Source: an uncultured Alphaproteobacteria bacterium | GTDB taxonomy: Bacteria > Pseudomonadota > Alphaproteobacteria > HIMB59 > GCA-002718135 | Direction of reading: 5' to 3' | Length of the DNA: 64,000 bases | NCBI GenBank assembly: GCA_902621855.1 | Contig: CACNNQ010000001.1 | Location: 248,001 to 312,000, forward strand | Part shown: positions 1-7,530 of the stretch, piece after piece | Layout: each line of letters begins with the position of its first letter | Numbering within the stretch: the first letter of the stretch is position 1 | The notes under the pieces: generated by a model | Told to the model about the DNA's origin: nothing | The model's database searches: none | Seen by the model: only the letters and a program-made list of their open reading frames with translations | Made by a program: the position numbers and the translations under genes

Positions 1-612
1 ATTGTAAAAACTATAAATTCATCTTTAGATAAAAGTGTAATTAAAATGGTCGATGCAAACAGTTGTTATAATTCTGATCAAGCAATAGAAATTGGCAAAC
101 TTTTAGAAGATAATAATGTTACTCATTTTGAAGAACCTTGCCCTTACTGGAAACCAGAAGAAACCAAAAAAGTTACTGACAGTTTGAAGATAGATGTTAC
201 TGGTGGTGAACAAGATTGTGATTTAAGAATTTGGAGAGATATGGTTAAAAGAAAAATTGTTAATATTTTTCAGCCAGATGTTATGTATCTAGGAGGATTA
301 ACCAAAGCTTTAAAAGTTGCTAAAATTATTGAAAAAGGTGGTTTTATTTGTACTCCACATACTGCTAATTTATCTTTAGTAACAATTTGCACAATGCATT
401 TTTTAAAAGCAATAAATAATGCGGGCCCTTATCTTGAATTTTCAATAGAGGGTGAAGACTATTATCCTTGGCAACAGAATTTATTTTTAGGTGATCCTTT
501 TAAAATATCTAATGGAATGGTTAAAATTGAAGATACTCCTGGTTGGGGTGTTGATATTAATCCTCATTGGTTGAATAAATCTGAATATAAAAAGTCAGAA
601 ATAAAAAATTAA
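1..612 (+). CDS. Mandelate racemase/enolase superfamily dehydratase or racemase, 5'-truncated by the window edge
   Basis: The reading frame is open from base 1, ahead of the ORF-track ATG at 46, so the gene starts outside the window and only the C-terminal part of the barrel is present. The enolase-superfamily ligands are visible in order: Asp in VDAN, Glu in FEEPCP and Glu in TGGEQ. The Asp in QPDVMYLGG and the His in CTPHTAN look like the His/Asp base pair of the mandelate racemase subgroup, which abstracts an alpha-proton from sugar acids or related carboxylates. The substrate cannot be read from this fragment. The stop codon overlaps the ATG of the HAD gene by one base, so they are probably co-transcribed. 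Family confidence is high; specificity is unknown. Confidence 0.85.
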   Translation: MVKTINSSLDKSVIKMVDANSCYNSDQAIEIGKLLEDNNVTHFEEPCPYWKPEETKKVTDSLKIDVTGGEQDCDLRIWRDMVKRKIVNIFQPDVMYLGGLTKALKVAKIIEKGGFICTPHTANLSLVTICTMHFLKAINNAGPYLEFSIEGEDYYPWQQNLFLGDPFKISNGMVKIEDTPGWGVDINPHWLNKSEYKKSEIKN

Positions 613-1271
613 TGATTAAAAATATAATTTTTGATTTTGATGGAGTAATAGTCGATAGTGAAGTGTTAGTCTCTAAAGCATTTGCTAAATATTTTATTAA
701 ATTTGATTATACAATTAAAGAGGAGCAGTTTTATAAATATGCTGGAAAAAAAACAGTTGAAGTTATAGATATATTATCTGATAAATATAATATTCAAAAT
801 AAACAAAAGTTTACAAGCGAAATATTTGACCTTGTTTCAGAAGTCTATTCCAAGGATATAAAACTAGTTTATGGAGCAAAAGATTATATTAGTAAATCAA
901 ATAGAAATCATTTCATTGGATCAAATAGTAATAAAGATAGGATTTTGGAGGGATTAAATCTTGTAGGTTTTGATAAAATTTTTTTAAATGATCAGGTATA
1001 CTCATTTGATATGGTTGAAAAACCAAAACCTGATCCTGAAATATATTTAAGGATTCTAAAAGATAATACACTTAATATAGAAGAAACAATTATTGTTGAA
1101 GATAGCGGAGTAGGTGTTAAAGCAGCTTCCTTAGCAGGGGCTAAGGTATTTGGTCTTACTGCAGGAAAACATTGGCATTCAAATAGACCTAAAAATGAAC
1201 TATTTGACAATGGCGCATTAAATGTGTTTAGTGATTATGAAAGTCTAGGTAAGGCAATAGAGGAGCTTTAA
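612..1271 (+). CDS. HAD-superfamily phosphatase (beta-phosphoglucomutase/phosphoglycolate phosphatase-like)
   Basis: This 219-residue soluble HAD hydrolase begins with motif I, DFDGVIVDSE (about residues 8-17). It continues with an alpha-helical cap, the motif II region GSNSNKD, a Lys in EKPKPDPEIY (motif III) and motif IV IIVEDSGVGVKAA. The first Asp is the expected phospho-acceptor and the second the acid/base. The ATG overlaps the stop of the enolase-superfamily gene, so a linked catabolic role on a phosphorylated sugar or sugar acid is plausible but not shown. Sugar-phosphate phosphatase, phosphoglycolate phosphatase and beta-phosphoglucomutase cannot be separated by eye. Confidence 0.85.
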   Translation: MIKNIIFDFDGVIVDSEVLVSKAFAKYFIKFDYTIKEEQFYKYAGKKTVEVIDILSDKYNIQNKQKFTSEIFDLVSEVYSKDIKLVYGAKDYISKSNRNHFIGSNSNKDRILEGLNLVGFDKIFLNDQVYSFDMVEKPKPDPEIYLRILKDNTLNIEETIIVEDSGVGVKAASLAGAKVFGLTAGKHWHSNRPKNELFDNGALNVFSDYESLGKAIEEL

Positions 1272-1730
1272 ATGGGGCCAGATGTAAAAGGAAATCCACT
1301 TTATATCTCAGTATATCTTTTGATAGGCTCTTACATATTAGGTGAATTTATTTTTCCTAAATATCCACTTTTATATGTTCTAAACCTTTTAGGAATATTA
1401 ATTATTATTTTAATGTCGATTATATTTTTTTCTTCAATAAATGCGTTTAATGCTCACGAAGAGAAATTACTTCCACAAACTGAAACAAATAAAATTATAA
1501 AAACAGGCATTTATGCTTATTCTAGAAATCCAATTTATCTATGTTTTGTTTTATTTCATTTTGGAATGTTTCTTACTTTTGAAAACACTATGTATTTTCT
1601 TTGTTCTATCGGATTATTTTTTTGGTTAAATAACTTTGTAATATATGAAGAGGAAAAATATCTGAAAAATAAATTTGGAGATGAATTTGAAAGATATTGT
1701 GGCGCAGTTAAAAGATGGATTTTCTTCTAG
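1272..1730 (+). CDS. Isoprenylcysteine carboxyl methyltransferase-like / phospholipid methyltransferase-like membrane protein
   Basis: The 152-residue integral membrane protein has about four hydrophobic segments. Its C-terminal signature YAYSRNPIYL followed by an EEEKYLKNKFGDEFERYC tail is typical of the bacterial ICMT/PEMT methyltransferase group. These enzymes use S-adenosylmethionine within the membrane. Bacterial members mostly have unknown substrates. The ATG follows the HAD stop codon with no gap, so translation is likely coupled. The end overlaps the convergent kinase gene by four bases. The family call is firm; the substrate is not known. Confidence 0.75.
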   Translation: MGPDVKGNPLYISVYLLIGSYILGEFIFPKYPLLYVLNLLGILIIILMSIIFFSSINAFNAHEEKLLPQTETNKIIKTGIYAYSRNPIYLCFVLFHFGMFLTFENTMYFLCSIGLFFWLNNFVIYEEEKYLKNKFGDEFERYCGAVKRWIFF

Positions 1731-2587
1731 TTAAAATTTATTGTAGAAATTTTATGATTTTTTTCAAATTTTATAACTAGTTGGGCTTTTTTATTTAAAT
1801 CTTTTATCATCCACTTAGTTATCTTCTCATAATGTTGAATAAAAATTTTTATTTCATCTGCAGACATTCTTTTAATTTTTTTATTTTTTGATTGATTAGT
1901 CTTTTCCTGTTTTAACCTCCATTTATAAACATTATCGAAAGAGGATGCCCTCAAAAATATAAGTTCATCAAATAGTTTAAATAAATTTTTGTATTCAATT
2001 TTCAGTTTATTATTGTAGAAATCTCTCCATTGATTATTTGGATCATTAATCCTTTCTAAATTATTTATATTTTTATAAAGAAATTTTTTAGGAATTTCTG
2101 AGCTACCACAACACCAACCTTCTAAAAAAAGAATATCGCATTTAGTTTCAATTATTTTTTTTGATTTTGATTTATCATCAATCAGCTTATCAAAAAGAGG
2201 AGTAGAGATTGGGTAATTTCCATGATTAAATTTTTTTATATTTTCTACTAACTTTCCAATATCATGTGTTCCTGGAACACCCCTCGTTATTAATAAATTA
2301 TGAGTATTTTTTGATAATAATAACCGCTGTTTTTTTGATAAATAATAATTATCTAAACTAAGCAAAAGTATTTTTTTATAATAAAATTTTTCTATAGCTT
2401 TAGAAATAATACTAATAAATGATGATTTACCAATACCCTGAGAACCTCCAAATAAGAACCTTTTTGATTTACTAGAGTTAATATAATTTATTATAGGAAC
2501 TAATTTATCTTCTATATATTTTTTTGAATATCTTTTCTTATATGTAATATGTATTTCTTTTTGAATATAGTCTATTAATTCACTCAT
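1727..2587 (-). CDS. P-loop kinase of the D-glycerate 3-kinase (plant GLYK / yeast YGR205W-like) type
   Basis: This 286-residue kinase has a Walker A loop GGSQGIGKSS (about residues 47-56). It then carries LLSLDNYYLSKKQR, a RGVPGTHD motif and FLEGWCCGSS. The D-[DN]-[FY]Y...RG.PGTHD...EGW series is how I recognise the GLYK-type glycerate kinases, which make 3-phosphoglycerate from D-glycerate and ATP. It is read convergently with the ICMT-like gene and divergently from the next HAD gene across only 33 bases. A role in returning glycerate to glycolysis fits the sugar-acid and glycerol genes nearby but is inferred. Another small-molecule kinase of the same fold is the alternative. Confidence 0.7.
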   Translation of the reverse strand: MSELIDYIQKEIHITYKKRYSKKYIEDKLVPIINYINSSKSKRFLFGGSQGIGKSSFISIISKAIEKFYYKKILLLSLDNYYLSKKQRLLLSKNTHNLLITRGVPGTHDIGKLVENIKKFNHGNYPISTPLFDKLIDDKSKSKKIIETKCDILFLEGWCCGSSEIPKKFLYKNINNLERINDPNNQWRDFYNNKLKIEYKNLFKLFDELIFLRASSFDNVYKWRLKQEKTNQSKNKKIKRMSADEIKIFIQHYEKITKWMIKDLNKKAQLVIKFEKNHKISTINFN

Positions 2588-2620
2588 ATTTAAATTTATT
2601 TATAAACAAAATATTTATAC

Positions 2621-3211
2621 ATGAAATTTCTTTTTGATTTAGGGGGTGTTTTTTTTGATTGGGATCCGCATTATTTTTATAAAGATGTATTTACTAATAA
2701 AAAAGACAGAGAAAATTTCTTAAATAATATTTGTAATGATGAATGGAATATTAAACAAGATGCTGGAAGATTAATTAAAGATGCTGAAATTGATCTTATT
2801 AAGAATTTTCCAGATTATAAAGATAAAATAAAATTATATTATAAAAATCATCATAAAATGTTTAGAAAAATCTTTCAGAATTCTGTAAATATTTTAAACA
2901 AGTTAAAAGATAAAAAATATAAGTGTTATGTTTTATCAAACTGGTCTTGGGAAACATTTAACGGCATGAATAGAAAATACCCTTTTTTAAATAAATTTGA
3001 TGGTATTATAATTTCGGGAAAAGAAAAATTAGTAAAACCTGATCTTCAAATATATAAATTAGCAATAGATCGTTTTAATTTAACTCCAGAGGAAACTGTA
3101 TTTATAGATGACAAAAAAGAGAATATTGAAGCTGCAAATAAATTAGGTTTTTTGACTATACATTTAACTGACCCTGAAATAATAAATCAAGAAATTAATA
3201 GATTTATTTAA
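2621..3211 (+). CDS. HAD-IA family hydrolase
   Basis: The 196-residue protein opens with FDLGGVFFDWDP, the motif I variant of YihX/epoxide-hydrolase-N-terminal-type HAD proteins. It has a motif II Ser in VLSNWSWETF, a motif III Lys in LVKPDLQIY and motif IV FIDDKKENIEAANKLGF. Members dephosphorylate small phosphorylated metabolites, for example alpha-glucose-1-phosphate in E. coli YihX. The substrate here is unknown. It lies 7 bases upstream of glpD and is likely co-transcribed with it, so a glycerol- or sugar-phosphate substrate would make sense. Confidence 0.8.
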   Translation: MKFLFDLGGVFFDWDPHYFYKDVFTNKKDRENFLNNICNDEWNIKQDAGRLIKDAEIDLIKNFPDYKDKIKLYYKNHHKMFRKIFQNSVNILNKLKDKKYKCYVLSNWSWETFNGMNRKYPFLNKFDGIIISGKEKLVKPDLQIYKLAIDRFNLTPEETVFIDDKKENIEAANKLGFLTIHLTDPEIINQEINRFI

Positions 3212-3218
3212 TATACGC

Positions 3219-4370
3219 ATGAATGAAACTTTTGATATCTTGGTTATCGGTGGTGGAATAAATGGTGCTGGGATTGTTAGAGATGCATCGGGAAGAAATC
3301 TAAAAGTCTGTTTGGTCGAAAAAAATACAGTTGGGTCTGCTACTTCGTCTTGGTCTACAAAATTAATACATGGAGGATTAAGATATCTTGAAAATTATGA
3401 ATTCCGTCTTGTCCGTGAGTCTTTGAAGGAAAGAGAAGTAATAAAAAAAATTGCTAGTGATATTACAACACCAATACCGTTTATTATACCTTACCAGAAA
3501 TCTTTAAGACCTAAATGGTTAATTAAACTAGGGTTGTTTTTATATGATAATCTAGGTGGAAAAATGACTATACCAAAATCTTCAACAATAAATATTAAAA
3601 ATGAATTTCCTAATATTTTAAAAGATCAATACAAAACTGGTTTTCAATATTATGATTTACAGATTGATGATAAGAAACTTGTTGAGTTAAATGTAAAAGA
3701 TGCAGAGAAAAAAGGAGCTACAATTATTGAAAATAGGGAGGTTATAAGGGCCAATCGAAATAAAAATGTTTGGGACATAATTTTAGATGATAATACGCTT
3801 CTTAAAACTAAAATTCTTATAAATGCTGCTGGACCCTGGATAAATGATACTTTAACAAAGGTACTAAAACAAAACTCAAAAAAATCAATTAGACTTGTAA
3901 AGGGAAGTCATATTATTACCAAAAGTCTTTATAGGCAAAAAAAGGCCTTCACTTTGCAAAATGAAGATAGCAGAATAATATTTGTTATACCTTATAAAGA
4001 TGAATATTCTCTAATTGGTACTACTGAAACTGAAGTTTTTTCTCCTGAAAATCCTAAAATTGATAATAGTGAAATTGATTATCTAATAAATTCAGTAAAT
4101 AAGTATTTTATTAAACAAATATCAGGAGATGATGTAGTAAGTTCTTATTCTGGAATTAGGCCTCTTATTGAAGATTTTAAAGAAGCTTCAAAAGTTACAA
4201 GAGACTATGTATTTGATTTAAATGAAGATAACTCACAAGCTCCATTGCTCAATATTTATGGAGGAAAGTTAACAACTTATAGGAAATTAGCTGAAAATGT
4301 TATCCTAACACTTAAAAATCATATTGATGTAGATAGTAATGATTCTTGGACTGCTGATCACAAACTATAA
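3219..4370 (+). CDS. glpD: FAD-dependent glycerol-3-phosphate dehydrogenase, short form
   Basis: The enzyme oxidises sn-glycerol-3-phosphate to dihydroxyacetone phosphate and passes electrons to quinone at the inner membrane. The N-terminus carries the FAD-binding motif DILVIGGGINGAGIVRDASGR, followed by the GlpD signature SSWSTKLIHGGLRYLE. Further landmarks are INAAGPW, SSYSGIRPLIE and GGKLTTYRKLAE near the C-terminus. At 383 residues it is much shorter than the roughly 500 residues of E. coli GlpD. It stops at SWTADHKL, just where the C-terminal helical cap normally starts. Neither other frame after the stop continues that domain. The catalytic FAD domain looks intact, so I call it functional. 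GlpK in this window could supply the substrate. Confidence 0.88.
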   Translation: MNETFDILVIGGGINGAGIVRDASGRNLKVCLVEKNTVGSATSSWSTKLIHGGLRYLENYEFRLVRESLKEREVIKKIASDITTPIPFIIPYQKSLRPKWLIKLGLFLYDNLGGKMTIPKSSTINIKNEFPNILKDQYKTGFQYYDLQIDDKKLVELNVKDAEKKGATIIENREVIRANRNKNVWDIILDDNTLLKTKILINAAGPWINDTLTKVLKQNSKKSIRLVKGSHIITKSLYRQKKAFTLQNEDSRIIFVIPYKDEYSLIGTTETEVFSPENPKIDNSEIDYLINSVNKYFIKQISGDDVVSSYSGIRPLIEDFKEASKVTRDYVFDLNEDNSQAPLLNIYGGKLTTYRKLAENVILTLKNHIDVDSNDSWTADHKL

Positions 4371-4372
4371 CA

Positions 4373-4437
4373 GGTATCCCTCTTAAGTAACTTTTCTTAG
4401 GGCAGAAAAGTTTTATAAGAGGAATACTTCTTATAGG
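4373..4437 (+). other. Long imperfect RNA hairpin after glpD
   Basis: Two nested complementary blocks flank a TAGGGC loop: CCTCTTA pairs with TAAGAGG, and AACTTTTCT pairs with AGAAAAGTT. Three mismatched bases on each side separate the blocks. The 3' arm TTATAAGAGGAATA is nearly repeated immediately downstream as TTATAGGAGGAAATA, which contains the Shine-Dalgarno sequence of the 17-codon ORF. The 5' arm might therefore pair with either copy. No U-run follows, so it does not look like a simple terminator. I match it to no known family. Confidence 0.45.
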
Positions 4438-4447
4438 AGGAAATAAT

Positions 4448-4501
4448 ATGAAAACTCTCTGCCCATATTTATTTTATAAAAATATAAATTATTTGTATTA
4501 A
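4448..4501 (+). CDS. Possible 17-codon small ORF with perfect Shine-Dalgarno
   Basis: The ORF encodes MKTLCPYLFYKNINYLY and is preceded by AGGAGG with a 7-base spacer, an unusually strong ribosome site for this genome. Bases within its first codons (TCTGCCC) are complementary to GGGCAGA in the loop of the hairpin just upstream, so translation and folding could interact. There is no downstream gene on this strand for it to lead into, because the next gene converges. It may be a regulatory or toxic peptide, or chance. No homology is recognised. Confidence 0.25.
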   Translation: MKTLCPYLFYKNINYLY

Positions 4502-4520
4502 ATTATTTAAATAATCATAT

Positions 4521-4544
4521 ATTGCCCCTAAAAACTGGGGCAAT
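4521..4544 (-). terminator. Hairpin after the sugar-transport operon (weak or bidirectional terminator)
   Basis: ATTGCCCC and GGGGCAAT form a perfect 8-bp stem around an 8-base loop, 17 bases past the ATPase stop codon. The position suits a transcript end for the minus-strand operon, but neither side has a good U-run. It may instead protect 3' ends or serve both converging transcripts. Confidence 0.5.
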
Positions 4545-4561
4545 ACTTACTACGATTCTTC

Positions 4562-5668
4562 TTATTTAAATGCTTGGTTTGAGCTATCAAACAAGTGACA
4601 TCTATTTGAAGGAAACCCTACCTTAACCGTGTCACCTACTTTAATATCTGAATGACCTTCTGTTTCAGCTACCAGTGGTTCTCCATCTTTTTCTAAATAA
4701 AGAAAAGTTCCAGATCCTAATTTTTCAACAACAAATACTTTACTTTCCCAAGTACCATCTGAATCCTGGTTAACAAGTACATGCTCAGGTCTAATACCAA
4801 GAGTAACTGCATCACCTTCTGATGAAGAAGCTGACATTTTAGGTACAGTGATTTTAGACATGCCCATTAAATCAACTTCAGTTGCATTACCACTTTTGCT
4901 TGTAATTTTAGATGAAATAAAATTCATCTTTGGAGAACCAATAAAACCACCAACAAACATATTATTTGGTTTATCGTATAATTGAAGAGGCGATCCTTTT
5001 TGAGAAACTATACCTGTATCTAGTACAACAATATCATCAGCTAAAGTCATTGCTTCAGTTTGATCATGAGTAACATATATCATTGTAGCCTCTAACTCAT
5101 TATGTAGTTTAGCCAGTTCGACTCTCATTTGTACTCTCAAGGCAGCATCTAAATTGGATAGCGGTTCATCAAAAAGAAAAACTTTAGGTTTTCTTGTAAT
5201 TGCTCTTCCAATTGCTACTCTTTGTCTTTGACCACCTGATAATTGTTTAGGTTTTCTCTTTAGATAATCTTCAATTTGTAAAATTCGCGCAGCTTCATTT
5301 ACTCTTTCATTGATTTCATCTTTTGATCTTTTTTCTAATTTTAAACCAAATGCCATATTATCAAATACTGTCATATGTGGGTAAAGTGCATAGGATTGAA
5401 AAACCATTGCTATATTTCTTTGCTTTGGTGGCAAATCATTCACGACTTGACCATCAATTGATATAGTTCCAGAATTAATATCTTCCAAACCAGCAATCAT
5501 TCTTAGCATTGTAGATTTACCGCAACCACTAGGCCCAACTAAAACTGTAAAAGATTGACTTTTAATATCTAGAGACACGTCCTTAATAACGTGAACATCT
5601 CCAAAATATTTATTAACTGTATTTATATTTATATCCGCCACTTCATCCTCCTTTGAGCGATCTTTCAA
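4562..5668 (-). CDS. thuK: Sugar ABC transporter ATP-binding subunit (ThuK/AglK/MalK/UgpC type)
   Basis: This 368-residue cytoplasmic ATPase powers carbohydrate import. The N-terminal nucleotide-binding domain shows Walker A GPSGCGKST, Q-loop VFQSYALYPH, signature LSGGQRQRVAIGRA, Walker B VFLFDEPLSNLDA and switch VTHDQTEAM. The rest is the TOBE-type regulatory domain of MalK-like proteins (LGIRPEHV). It is the last gene of the minus-strand operon, 21 bases after the Gfo/Idh/MocA dehydrogenase, and a hairpin follows. The symbol follows the operon composition: a binding protein, two permeases, ThuA and a ThuB-like enzyme. Specificity for trehalose, sucrose or maltose is inferred, and MalK/UgpC-type ATPases can be shared between transporters. 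Confidence 0.88.
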   Translation of the reverse strand: MKDRSKEDEVADININTVNKYFGDVHVIKDVSLDIKSQSFTVLVGPSGCGKSTMLRMIAGLEDINSGTISIDGQVVNDLPPKQRNIAMVFQSYALYPHMTVFDNMAFGLKLEKRSKDEINERVNEAARILQIEDYLKRKPKQLSGGQRQRVAIGRAITRKPKVFLFDEPLSNLDAALRVQMRVELAKLHNELEATMIYVTHDQTEAMTLADDIVVLDTGIVSQKGSPLQLYDKPNNMFVGGFIGSPKMNFISSKITSKSGNATEVDLMGMSKITVPKMSASSSEGDAVTLGIRPEHVLVNQDSDGTWESKVFVVEKLGSGTFLYLEKDGEPLVAETEGHSDIKVGDTVKVGFPSNRCHLFDSSNQAFK

Positions 5669-5689
5669 GTGAAGAACTTACAATAAGTT

Positions 5690-6745
5690 CTATTTATTTA
5701 TATCAACCCAGATATTATTGTCATTACTTTTTATGCAAGAATCAATGATTTTTTGAATTTTCGCACCTTGATTAAAGTCTGGCTGTAAATTTTTTTTTGT
5801 TTTGATGGAATCTATAAACTTTTCATAGTTAGTTTTTACTGTACCACACTCTAATGTGTCCCATTGCATTTTATTTATATTCTCATTCTCACATATATGC
5901 AGTGTCGACCATTTGGTTCTTTCTTCATCTAACTCTACTTTTAGACCTCCTTTAGTTAGAAAAACATCTAATATGAGTGAATTTGCGTGTCCAGTTGCAA
6001 CTCTTGTATTAGTTATAGTACCAATTGCTCCGTTCTCAAACCTAACTAATGAAGTAAATCCATCATTGGCATCAAGTTGATATTCGCCAATATTTTTACC
6101 TTTGTCGTAGTAAGTTTTTAAATCTGCAAATATTTTATCAATGTCTCCTACTGCGTTGACTGCAAAATCGAAAATATGAACACCTGTATCGCCCAAAGCA
6201 CCATTGCTTCCATGTTTCGTAGATAATCTCCAAAGCCATTTATCTTCTTCTTGCCAATTCCCCCACTTATTACTTGTAAGCCAAGATTGATAATAACTTG
6301 CACAAACATGTCTTGGAACGCCAAGATCTCCTGACTTAATTATTTCAACTAATTTTTGATATGCGCTAGATTCTCTGTAAGTAAAATTTACCATATTAAT
6401 TTTTTTTGCTTTTTGTGCTGCTTTAACCATTATTTTTGCATCCGAGAAATTTTCAGCTAAAGGTTTTTCACAAAAAATATTTAAACCTCTTTCTAATATT
6501 TTTAAAGAAATATCTTTATGAAATCTATCAGGAGTTGTGTTACTTATTCCATCAAAATTTTTTTCTTTATAGAGCATTTCTTCTAAACTTGAGTAGCCTC
6601 TAATAGATTTATCATGCAATAAAAATTTACTTAAATTTGAATGATTTGTATCGCAAACAGCTTCAATTTTAACTTTATCTATCTTATTAAATTCATGTAA
6701 ATGTTTTAATGAAATATTTCCTGTGCCAACTATTCCTATTTTCAT
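5690..6745 (-). CDS. thuB: Gfo/Idh/MocA-family NAD(P)-dependent oxidoreductase (ThuB-like)
   Basis: The 351-residue protein has an N-terminal Rossmann fold, IGIVGTGNISLKHLHEF. It also has the family motif EKPLAENF (about residues 92-99) and a C-terminal substrate domain with DTGVHIFDFAVNAVGD. Family members oxidise or reduce sugars and cyclitols. In rhizobia the ThuA-ThuB pair acts on disaccharides such as trehalose taken up by the adjacent ABC system. Here the gene lies directly after a ThuA-like gene (one-base overlap) in the same kind of operon, so the ThuB assignment rests on family plus context. A different sugar or inositol-type substrate remains possible. Confidence 0.75.
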   Translation of the reverse strand: MKIGIVGTGNISLKHLHEFNKIDKVKIEAVCDTNHSNLSKFLLHDKSIRGYSSLEEMLYKEKNFDGISNTTPDRFHKDISLKILERGLNIFCEKPLAENFSDAKIMVKAAQKAKKINMVNFTYRESSAYQKLVEIIKSGDLGVPRHVCASYYQSWLTSNKWGNWQEEDKWLWRLSTKHGSNGALGDTGVHIFDFAVNAVGDIDKIFADLKTYYDKGKNIGEYQLDANDGFTSLVRFENGAIGTITNTRVATGHANSLILDVFLTKGGLKVELDEERTKWSTLHICENENINKMQWDTLECGTVKTNYEKFIDSIKTKKNLQPDFNQGAKIQKIIDSCIKSNDNNIWVDINK

Positions 6746-7527
6746 TATTTTTCTTTGGTAGGGTGTTCAACTGAAAATCCTTTTTTCTTAATATTTTCAA
6801 TAGGTTTTGGTCTATTGCTTTTTGCAATTGGTGAATGGATATCATCCCAAATATTATTAGTTTTTGGTTTAACAAAATTTATTGCATTAATAATTACTCT
6901 CTGGATATCTTTATTATGATAAGTTGGATAAGCCTCATGACCTGGTCTAAAGTAAAAAATTTGACCATTTCCTCTTTTATATAATAACCCCGATCTAAAT
7001 GTTTCGCCACCTTCAAACCAGCTTGTAAATAATGTTTCGTCTGGTGAAGGTACTTGAAAAGGTTCGCCATACATTTCTTCCATTTCTAACTCTATATATG
7101 GACCCAAACCTTCGCATATTGGATGTGCAGGATTACAAATCCACAATCTTTCTTTTTCACCATATTCTCTCCATGTAAGATTACAATTTGTTCCCATTAA
7201 TCGCTGAAAAATTTTGGAGTGATGACCTGAGTGCAGAACTATTAAGCCCATACCTTCTAGAACTCTTTTATGAACTAAATCAACTGTACTATCAAGTACC
7301 TCTGAATGAGCTTTATGCCCCCACCATATTAAAACATCACAATCTTTAATATTTTTTTTATTAATTCCATTATTATGATCTCCAAGCGTTGCCGTATCTA
7401 TGTGTAAAGTTTTATTAGTCAATAAAAAATTTTTAATGCAACTATGTATTCCATTTGGGTAAATTTTTTTTACTTCCTCATTCTCTTGTTCGTGAATATT
7501 TTCATTCCAGATAATTATATTAGTCAT
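6745..7527 (-). CDS. thuA: ThuA-like sugar utilisation protein
   Basis: The 260-residue protein has the ThuA fold features: a class I glutamine-amidotransferase-like core with IIIWNENIHEQ at the start, DVLIWWGHKAHSEV, GLIVLHSGHHSKIF, EMEEMYGEPF and IFYFRPGHEAYPTY. ThuA proteins take part in trehalose or other disaccharide utilisation, but their exact chemistry is poorly defined. It starts 3 bases after the second permease and overlaps the dehydrogenase gene by one base. That is the same functional set as the rhizobial thuEFGKAB cluster with the order altered. Family confidence is high. Confidence 0.82.
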   Translation of the reverse strand: MTNIIIWNENIHEQENEEVKKIYPNGIHSCIKNFLLTNKTLHIDTATLGDHNNGINKKNIKDCDVLIWWGHKAHSEVLDSTVDLVHKRVLEGMGLIVLHSGHHSKIFQRLMGTNCNLTWREYGEKERLWICNPAHPICEGLGPYIELEMEEMYGEPFQVPSPDETLFTSWFEGGETFRSGLLYKRGNGQIFYFRPGHEAYPTYHNKDIQRVIINAINFVKPKTNNIWDDIHSPIAKSNRPKPIENIKKKGFSVEHPTKEK

Positions 7528-7530
7528 TTC

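Noticed and set aside
4371-4560. Frameshifted C-terminal domain of GlpD
   Set aside because: None of the three frames after the stop resembles the GlpD C-terminal domain; the stretch is hairpins and a short unrelated ORF.
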